The notes beneath the pieces are model-generated. The model did not search any database. It was given only the letters and a program-made list of their open reading frames with translations, and was not told the DNA's origin. The position numbers and the translations under genes are program-made. Source: W-Chloroflexi-9 sp045863195 (GTDB lineage Bacteria; Chloroflexota; Dehalococcoidia; UBA2979). From it: a DNA stretch of 64,000 bases. The stretch lies in NCBI GenBank assembly GCA_045863195.1, contig BTUI01000006.1, positions 1-64,000 of the forward strand, read 5' to 3'. Shown piece after piece: positions 58,639 through 64,000 of this stretch (its first letter is position 1; every line of letters starts with the position of its first letter).

Positions 58639-59607
58639 TCAGCGCTCGGGATTCATGAGTTCCGTCGAGACCCACTCACGGATCGACGCGCAGGCGTCTT
58701 CCAGCGCGACTCGCTTGCCCCAGTACATCGGCTCGATGGCCCGGTAGGCGTCACGGATCTGCGCCCAGCGTTCGTCGTCGCCGGGCAGGAAGGCCGCGTC
58801 CTCCGCGGACGGGGTTTGTCGGATCTGCCCCTCTGAGCGCATCTCGTCCGTCAGCGCGGCTGTGTCCGCGTAGGAATCGAGCGGTGGCAAGGAGGGCACC
58901 GCAGCAATGATGCGGGCCGCGTCCTCGAAGTGGCGGACGAAGGTGGCAGCATCCAGGTCCTCCCTCGGGACGCGCCGGTGGAGCGCGTCGAGCTTCTCGA
59001 TCAGAGTCACGAGTGGGTGCACGCATCGCACCTCGCGCGGCCGGTTGTCCTCGAACGCTGCGAGCTGTCCTTCACGCTCGAGGGTGTCGTGGACGAACGA
59101 CGACAGGTCACGCTCCACGTACGGCGTCACCCGTGCGCTGCCCACCTCGAGCAGGACGAACGGACGGAGCAGCCCGAGGTCATGGAGGTGCTGGCCGGGG
59201 TAGGTGACGCGGATGCCGGCACTGCGCCACGAGCGATCGGCCAGTGCCTCGTCGAGCGACGGCTCGCCGCCCGGCACCTCCAGCATCGTGGCGAGTGCCT
59301 CGAAGTAGAGGCGCCGCTCAGCGGTGACCCGGGCGCCCTCTCGCGTCCAGTCCGACACTTCCGGGAGCGCCACAACACGCCCCGGCGATACCTTGAGGTC
59401 GAGGTCTTCGGAGAAGCGTTCGATCAGGCCGAAGCCCTTCGAGAGGGAGGTGCCGCCCTTGAACCAGGTGTCGAACCCCTGGTGGAGGAGCGCCCAGAGG
59501 GCGTGCGTGACCCAGTAGTCCTTCTCGACGAGGCCGACGGCGAGCCCGTGCTTGTCCGCGACGATCCGCAGCAGGTCGTCAAAGTCGCGGTCCTCGTGGA
59601 CGAACAT
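58639..59607 (-). CDS. AbiEii-like nucleotidyltransferase toxin
   Basis: 322 residues from ATG 59607. The nucleotidyltransferase motif is clear: WFKGGTSLSKGFGLIERFSE then DLDLKV, with later KLDALHRRV. AbiEii toxins modify RNA (tRNA) and arrest growth during phage attack. It is 5 bases from the AbiEi-like antitoxin gene. Length and order fit a type IV toxin-antitoxin pair. Confidence 0.9.
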   Translation of the reverse strand: MFVHEDRDFDDLLRIVADKHGLAVGLVEKDYWVTHALWALLHQGFDTWFKGGTSLSKGFGLIERFSEDLDLKVSPGRVVALPEVSDWTREGARVTAERRLYFEALATMLEVPGGEPSLDEALADRSWRSAGIRVTYPGQHLHDLGLLRPFVLLEVGSARVTPYVERDLSSFVHDTLEREGQLAAFEDNRPREVRCVHPLVTLIEKLDALHRRVPREDLDAATFVRHFEDAARIIAAVPSLPPLDSYADTAALTDEMRSEGQIRQTPSAEDAAFLPGDDERWAQIRDAYRAIEPMYWGKRVALEDACASIREWVSTELMNPER

Positions 59608-59612
59608 CGTGA

Positions 59613-60200
59613 CTACGTGGCCGCTACCGGGGCGGCGTCCAGGGCTTTCTCCACGCGCTGTCGCGTGTCGCTCGAGCCATACTCCTGCGCGCACCTCCGC
59701 AGCCGGTCCGCATCGAACTGACCGCGCCGGAGCGCCGCGCCGAGCGCCCGGGTGAGGTCGTCGCGATCGGCAGCCGCTTGCTCAGCGTGCTGAAAGAGGT
59801 CGACCACATACCACTCGGGCGACGGCTGCTTCGGGAACGCGACCCGCCGCAGCAGGTATCGGCGCCCGCCCAGCTGGAACTCGCCCGAGCGCTTGGTGTT
59901 GTAGACGAGCTGTGCGGCAAACGAGGCAGAGGTCCCGAGGCCGAGCGCATTCCAGCGTTCCGGCCCGGTCAGGACGAACGGCGCGCCGTCGAGGAATGCG
60001 CGCATCACCGCCTCGTCGGTGGGCGGCACCGCACCGAACCGTCCCCGCTTCGGGGAGACGAAGAGCCCGTGCGCGAGCGGCTGCAGCCGTCCCTCCCGCT
60101 CAAGCCGCCGTGCGAGACGTGGCGGGTTCGAGGTCCAGCGCGCGAGGTCGCGCGTCCGGTAGACCCGACCGGGCGTCAGGGCTGGTGTGGCAGTCGTCAT
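59613..60200 (-). CDS. AbiEi-like antitoxin/transcriptional regulator
   Basis: 195 residues from ATG 60200 (GGGAG about 10 bases upstream). N-terminal winged helix (RVYRTRDLARWTSNPPRLAR, LEREGRLQPLAHGLFV) and a C-terminal alpha/beta domain, matching DUF6088/AbiEi antitoxins. It would repress the pair and neutralise AbiEii. First gene of the toxin-antitoxin operon. Confidence 0.88.
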   Translation of the reverse strand: MTTATPALTPGRVYRTRDLARWTSNPPRLARRLEREGRLQPLAHGLFVSPKRGRFGAVPPTDEAVMRAFLDGAPFVLTGPERWNALGLGTSASFAAQLVYNTKRSGEFQLGGRRYLLRRVAFPKQPSPEWYVVDLFQHAEQAAADRDDLTRALGAALRRGQFDADRLRRCAQEYGSSDTRQRVEKALDAAPVAAT

Positions 60201-60300
60201 GTCATGAATCTCCCGGAGAAAACATACACCGAGCGCGCTGCATTTGCAGCTCACCACCCCTACCGGGCCAATCAGCTGCCTAGAGCGGGCCCGGCGGGAC

Positions 60301-60375
60301 CTGCCCGCTCATCCGCCGGCGAGAAGGCGCGGGCGGAGCCGAGAACCTCCGGTCCCACCTCGTCGAGGTCGCCGG
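60301..60375. repeat. degenerate copy of the DUF2384-like gene end
   Basis: Closely similar to 57829-57904 with one base gap and several substitutions. Read on the minus strand it gives LHAGDLDEVGPEVLGSARAF. No complete gene accompanies it, so it is a leftover fragment flanking the toxin-antitoxin pair on the other side. Confidence 0.75.
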
Positions 60376-60423
60376 CATGGAGCTCGGAGCCAGTGCCGTC
60401 GTGTGGCGTGCCCGGAGCACGCA

Positions 60424-60966
60424 TTAGCGCTTTTCGACCTCTAGCCAGTCCGTCTGGTGGACGCCGGCAGCATCGGTCCAAGTGACGCGTCCCGTGTAGT
60501 GTCCCGGCCCCGGCCGAGGGGCATCGGGCGGCGGCTGAGCGGCTGTCCAGCCAGGATTGATGCCTCGTCGTTCTCCTGGCCCGAGTGTCCTGAGAGCGGA
60601 ACTCTCCTCATAGGAGCCGGTGGGCATCAGGCGTGCTCCGATGATGTCGTGCGCGGCTGCTTGACCGGTGTTGTGGACGACAAGTCCGGGGCCCGTTTCC
60701 GTTCGCGGGCGAGACTCCCAGAAGAGGACGCGTACGTCGGCTCGCTGAGCCGCGACGGCCCGCGCCATCTCGATGCCGGAGGCCACCTCGGCAGCGGCTG
60801 CCGACCGCTCCGCTGCATCCGCAGCACGCCGCGACTCGGCGACGGCACCCTCAGCGAGCGCCGACGATGCTCGGTCGCCTGCGCTGCGAGCTCGATACTC
60901 GAAGATGCTCCACCCGACCGACCATGCGAACGCGGCGGTCGCGATGACGACGGCCGCGATCTCCAC
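60424..60966 (-). CDS. membrane-anchored hypothetical protein
   Basis: 180 residues. N-terminal helix (IAAVVIATAAFAWSVGWSIF), a helical Ala/Glu-rich stalk (about 30-75), then a beta domain of about 100 residues (VLFWESRPRTETGPGLVVHN, HYTGRVTWTDAAG). This membrane-stalk-beta layout is common for small surface or defence-associated proteins. No family recognised. It is followed by the degraded fragment and the AbiE pair. Confidence 0.6.
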   Translation of the reverse strand: MEIAAVVIATAAFAWSVGWSIFEYRARSAGDRASSALAEGAVAESRRAADAAERSAAAAEVASGIEMARAVAAQRADVRVLFWESRPRTETGPGLVVHNTGQAAAHDIIGARLMPTGSYEESSALRTLGPGERRGINPGWTAAQPPPDAPRPGPGHYTGRVTWTDAAGVHQTDWLEVEKR

Positions 60967-60969
60967 GGA

Positions 60970-61176
60970 CTACGCCTTGCGCCGGTTGTACGGCGACTGG
61001 TTCGTCGGCTTGAGGGATACGCCGAGCTCGCCGGCCTTGCTTTGGACGGAATCTTCGGTGCGCCCGAGCTTGAGGCCCATGACGCGTGTCGGGGTGTTCT
61101 CCTTCGCGAGCTGCTTGAGCTGCTGCTCCTGCGATGGAGTCCACGGCTTCCCGTGGTTCGAGGGCTTCTTGGCCAT
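60970..61176 (-). CDS. SANT/Myb-like small DNA-binding protein
   Basis: 68 residues from ATG 61176. A single helix-turn-helix of the homeodomain-like type: KPWTPSQEQQLKQLAKENTP, RVMGLKLGRTEDSVQSKAGE. Such short proteins are widespread in bacteria and their role is unclear. Stop is 4 bases before the membrane-anchored gene; the two may be co-transcribed. Confidence 0.75.
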   Translation of the reverse strand: MAKKPSNHGKPWTPSQEQQLKQLAKENTPTRVMGLKLGRTEDSVQSKAGELGVSLKPTNQSPYNRRKA

Positions 61177-61299
61177 CGGTTCGACCTCACCTGAACGGGG
61201 GAGTGCGCGAAGCATATCAGAACGAACGTTCGATGGCGAAGGAGTCCAGGAACGGGACCGCTCATCGAAGACAGTTCCGTCCTCTTCCGCACGCAACGA

Positions 61300-61343
61300 A
61301 GCCGCCCTTGCGGGCGGCTCTTCCAGGGTCGGCTATGCCGACC
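61300..61343 (-). terminator. tandem hairpins downstream of BTAD gene
   Basis: First reached on the minus strand: GGTCGGC-ATA-GCCGACC (61343-61327), then AGCCGCCC-GCAA-GGGCGGCT (61319-61300) followed by TCGTTGCG. Both have perfect stems. They lie 46 bases after the stop of the BTAD activator gene and likely end its transcript. Confidence 0.65.
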
Positions 61344-61388
61344 AAGATCGGATTCGAGCGATGATCTCAACTCCACCGCACGGCGGTG

Positions 61389-62267
61389 CTAGCCGAGGGT
61401 GAGGTACGGCGCGACCAGCGCCCGCAACTCGTCGGCCGGCTCGACGTCGATGATCGCGCGTAGCCGCGTTCGGAAGTCCCGATACGTCCGCACCGCCTGC
61501 GGCCGGTTGCCCTCCGCAAGGTGGATGGCGATCAGGGTCGCCGCGGCGGTCTCTCGGACCGGATCCGCCGCGAGGGCAGTGTGCGCCGCCTCCAGGGCGC
61601 GGGCGTAGTTCCCAGCCGCCGAAAGGCGGGCGGCGTGGGCCTCGATCGCGTGCAGGAAGAGGTCGCGCAACCGATCACGTTCGAGGCGTAGCCAGTCGTC
61701 GTCGCAGTCCGGCATGATCGCCATGGTCAGGCGCTGGATCGACTCCTCCGCATCGGTTTCAGGCACGGTGTCATCGATCAGGCGGCGGGCGAAGGCCTCC
61801 AGCTCGCGGACGTCGACCTCGACGTCCGCGGCGATCGCGATGTAGCCAGGGCCGGTGTCGAGGAGCGCGGCGCCGGTACTGAGGCGGAAGAGCGCGGTGC
61901 GGAGGCTGCTGAGCGCGCTCCGCGGCTCCAGGTGCGGCCAGAGCCGTTCCGCCGCAACGTGCCGGGGGATCGGGCCGGCGTGCAGTGCGGTGGCCGCCAC
62001 CAGCCGCCGGCTTGCTGCCGGCAACCTGATGGTGTGACCGTCCCGCGTCGCCGCGAAGCCGCCGACCAGGCGCAGATGGAAGATGGGTGCCTGCGGGCGA
62101 CGTGCCGGAGCGCGTTGCGTCCGGCGTGGCAGCAGCCCGCCGCTGTTCCCCGTGATTACCCCCGCCACGAACCAGTGTTCCTTACTGGCCGGGCCTGGCG
62201 CCGCCGAACCTGCCGTGGCCGCTCGATCGCTCTGCGTGCCGTCCCCCGGATCACTAGTATGCCTCAT
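61389..62267 (-). CDS. BTAD-domain transcriptional activator
   Basis: 292 residues if ATG 62267 is used (alternatives upstream to 62336). N-terminal OmpR-like winged helix (FHLRLVGGFAATRDGHTIRL, SRRLVAATALHAG, ERLWPHLEPRSALSSLRTAL) followed by a BTAD helical repeat domain (DVRELEAFARRLIDD to the end). This is the SARP-like class. The 3' end is duplicated at 57738. Targets unknown. Confidence 0.8.
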   Translation of the reverse strand: MRHTSDPGDGTQSDRAATAGSAAPGPASKEHWFVAGVITGNSGGLLPRRTQRAPARRPQAPIFHLRLVGGFAATRDGHTIRLPAASRRLVAATALHAGPIPRHVAAERLWPHLEPRSALSSLRTALFRLSTGAALLDTGPGYIAIAADVEVDVRELEAFARRLIDDTVPETDAEESIQRLTMAIMPDCDDDWLRLERDRLRDLFLHAIEAHAARLSAAGNYARALEAAHTALAADPVRETAAATLIAIHLAEGNRPQAVRTYRDFRTRLRAIIDVEPADELRALVAPYLTLG

Positions 62268-62469
62268 CACACACGGCATCACGTAGCACTTGCGTGGCAA
62301 ATCGCGTGACATGGGCGCTACGTCACGAGCACTCAACTTCTCCTCTTATTCCCAGCGCCCGCGAACCTCACTCAGGAGTCCGCGGACCCCTCATGACGGC
62401 CGGCTGTCACCTCGACGCGGGGCACTCCTGTAGCGCGAGCTGCACACACCGCCTCGTAGCGTGCGCGCC

Positions 62470-62706
62470 ATGACGAACGCCTCTCACGTCCTGACGGATC
62501 GGCTGCTGCTACGGGCCACCGTCACGCCCGGGCGACGCCCGGATCTCCGAGTGGTGGTCCTGCATCAGCGCGAGCCCGGCCACGAGCTGGAGCAGCAGGG
62601 GTTCACGGACGCGAGCAGCGCAGCGGCCTTCGTGCAGACCTGGCTCGAGGGGCTTGAGTGGCGCTGGGAGCAGGGCGAGCGGTCGCACGGCCGCCGGGAG
62701 GAGTGA
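62470..62706 (+). CDS. small hypothetical protein
   Basis: 78 residues from ATG 62470 (GTG 62461 possible). Beta-strand start (DLRVVVLHQREPGHELEQQG) and a helix (SSAAAFVQTWLEGLEWRWEQG). Three bases before the CpaB-like gene, so probably the first gene of that operon. No family recognised. Confidence 0.55.
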   Translation: MTNASHVLTDRLLLRATVTPGRRPDLRVVVLHQREPGHELEQQGFTDASSAAAFVQTWLEGLEWRWEQGERSHGRREE

Positions 62707-62709
62707 CCG

Positions 62710-63381
62710 ATGGCTGCCGGCAGCACGCGCCTGCCTGCCCGCTCCTGGGGGCTGCCTCGCATCGACCCAAGGCTCTGGCTGGGGGCGCTCGTGGTCGTGG
62801 TGGCGCTCATCGGCGGTGTCACGGTCATCAACGGCTTTCGGATCACGGAACCGGTCGTGGTCGCGGCGCGGACGCTGCCGCCCGGCCACGTGATCACGCG
62901 CGCCGACCTCGCGACGAGCGAGGCGCGGTTGGAGGGGGCGCTGGGCACGCTGGCGGTCGGGGAGGCGGAGATCGCCACCCTGGTCGGCCGGACGACGACC
63001 CAGACGATCCACGCGGGGACACTTGTTGTCGGGCCCGACCTGGGCAGCGGACCGGCGCTCGGGCCCGGCGAGGTCGCCGTCACGGTCGCGGTCGGCGCCG
63101 ACACCGTCTTCGGCCAGCTGCGCCGCGGCGACGAGGTGGCGGTCGTTGAGACGACGGAGCCCGGGCGCCCCGGCAGCGCGACCGCGCTCCTGCTGGAGCG
63201 GGCGACGGTCTACCACGTCGCCGCCGACACGGGCCGCCTTGGCATCGGCGGCAGTGCGACGGCTGAGGAGGGCGGTCGCATCGCCAACGTCACCCTCATC
63301 GTCCCGCGGGGCGACGCCGAGCGGGTCGTCCACGCGCTCGTGAACGGGCGCCTGACGCTTGTGCTGGTGCCCGCACCATGA
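62710..63381 (+). CDS. SAF-domain (CpaB-like) pilus assembly protein
   Basis: 223 residues. One transmembrane helix (WLGALVVVVALIGGVTVIN), then a SAF domain: VVVAARTLPPGHVITRADLA and VAVTVAVGADTVFGQLRRGD. This is the layout of CpaB/RcpC in Flp/Tad pilus operons, which sits on the outer face of the membrane. It overlaps the following ATPase gene by 4 bases. Confidence 0.8.
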   Translation: MAAGSTRLPARSWGLPRIDPRLWLGALVVVVALIGGVTVINGFRITEPVVVAARTLPPGHVITRADLATSEARLEGALGTLAVGEAEIATLVGRTTTQTIHAGTLVVGPDLGSGPALGPGEVAVTVAVGADTVFGQLRRGDEVAVVETTEPGRPGSATALLLERATVYHVAADTGRLGIGGSATAEEGGRIANVTLIVPRGDAERVVHALVNGRLTLVLVPAP

Positions 63382-64000
63382 CGAATCATCCGACCACGCG
63401 GAGCATGACGGAGACCGCGACGCTGCGCGTGCTGATCGCGACGGGTGACCGGGACCTGGAGCTCCGCCTCGTGGACGGACTGCCGGGCGAGGGGATCGCC
63501 GTCGCCGCCCGAGCGCTCGACGGCGCGACGCTGCTCGAGCGGGTCGCGCCGGGGTCGCCTGCGGTGGATCTCGTGCTGGCTGCGAGCAGCCTCCACGGGC
63601 TGGGCGAGTCGACGCTGCTGGCGCTGCGCGACCGGCGCGTGCCGGTGCTGCTGCTGGCCGCGGACGACCGCGAGGCGAGCCGGTACGAGGAACTGGCGCC
63701 GGCCCTGCTGGCATCCACACCACTCCCGGCGATCGCAGCGGCGCTCCGGCGCACGCGCGACGGGGCATCGCTCCCCGAGCCCCGGGAGACACTGACGCCA
63801 CCGGCAGGAGCGCGCGTACTCGACGAGTGGAACGAATCAGCGCCCGCAGGGCGCGTCATCGCCGTGAGCAGCGGCAAAGGGGCGCCGGGCAAGACCACAG
63901 TGGCGATCGCGATTGCCGCCGCGCTGGGGGACGCCGGTTACTCGGTCGCGCTGGTCGACGCCGACCTGCGTGGCGGGAACGTCGCGCCCTACCTCGCCCT
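63378..64000 (+). CDS. CpaE/MinD-like ATPase, partial
   Basis: Runs off the window end. A receiver-like N-terminal domain (LRVLIATGDRDLELRLVDGL ... LLLAADDREAS) of about 130 residues is followed by a MinD/ParA-type P-loop in the deviant form SSGKGAPGKTTVAIAIAAALG and VALVDADLRGGNVAPYL. This domain order equals CpaE/TadZ, which places Tad pilus machinery. The rest of the Tad genes would be expected downstream. Confidence 0.82.
   Translation, partial: MTNHPTTRSMTETATLRVLIATGDRDLELRLVDGLPGEGIAVAARALDGATLLERVAPGSPAVDLVLAASSLHGLGESTLLALRDRRVPVLLLAADDREASRYEELAPALLASTPLPAIAAALRRTRDGASLPEPRETLTPPAGARVLDEWNESAPAGRVIAVSSGKGAPGKTTVAIAIAAALGDAGYSVALVDADLRGGNVAPYLA

Overview
The window is 64 kb of GC-rich, densely packed bacterial DNA. 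Start codons commonly overlap the previous stop (ATGA, GTGA or 11-base overlaps), and GTG starts are frequent. The gene set suggests a Chloroflexota lineage of the Thermomicrobia/Sphaerobacter type, with high-GC Actinobacteria as the alternative: lipoprotein cytochromes c, caa3-type CtaG assembly proteins, a 7Fe ferredoxin, BTAD activators, a lone FliL-like protein and a Tad-like pilus start. This is inference; no rRNA or marker gene is present. No tRNA, rRNA or CRISPR array was seen. The Rad52/primase/ArdC block would fit a megaplasmid or an integrated element.

Layout. (1) 0.1-6.5 kb, minus strand: a plasmid- or element-like operon with ArdC-type protein, Rad52-family annealing protein, CHC2/Toprim primase, a ribbon-helix-helix protein and several unknowns. 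(2) 7.4-13.5 kb: a membrane protein, cytochrome c, sodium:solute symporter with a small partner, a DUF305 membrane protein, a CC-motif protein and a ferredoxin. (3) 13.7-25.1 kb, plus strand: a NarL-type two-component pair, then a long copper operon holding a cupredoxin lipoprotein, SHOCT, YHS and DoxX proteins, a copper ATPase with a fused cupredoxin domain, a universal stress protein, a three-gene ABC exporter, a lipoprotein and cytochrome c. (4) 25.1-30.2 kb: a BlaI repressor, an M56 protease and a Cys-rich HMA protein, divergent from a DUF305 lipoprotein, a sortase and a small membrane protein, then FliL-like and DUF3105 genes. Palindromic BlaI/CopY-type operators lie at 26971 and 30172, with a weaker one at 11852. 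(5) 30.8-36.7 kb: metal transport (ZIP, three CDF exporters) with CmtR-like and MerR-like sensors and an Fe-S metallochaperone. (6) 36.7-47.2 kb, minus strand: uppP, then a periplasmic thiol/copper/cytochrome assembly operon (CcdA, glutaredoxin, two SCO, TlpA, PCuAC, CtaG, DsbB, DsbA, redoxin lipoprotein). It is driven from a MerR-type promoter facing a divergent MerR gene.

(7) 47.9-56.7 kb, plus strand: a YHS protein and a complex I-like operon with order nuoA-[NuoB/NuoD-like fusion]-nuoH-J-K-L-M-N. The fusion has only two cysteines, NuoH has lost its usual conserved motifs, and no NuoC, E, F, G or I is present. It therefore looks like a proton- or ion-translocating membrane arm without redox chemistry. 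(8) 56.9-57.5 kb, minus strand: a MerR regulator, a 17-residue peptide with seven cysteines, and a 46-residue metallothionein-like protein, apparently one autoregulated operon. (9) 57.7-62.3 kb: a degraded island with duplicated gene ends, a frameshifted DUF2384-like antitoxin gene, an AbiEi/AbiEii toxin-antitoxin pair and a BTAD activator. (10) 62.5-64 kb, plus strand: a CpaB-like SAF protein and a CpaE/MinD-like ATPase running off the end.

Taken together, most of the window serves metal (mainly copper) sensing, export and storage, and delivery of copper and disulfides to extracytoplasmic cytochromes. Three MerR, one ArsR and one BlaI regulator each sit beside recognisable operators.
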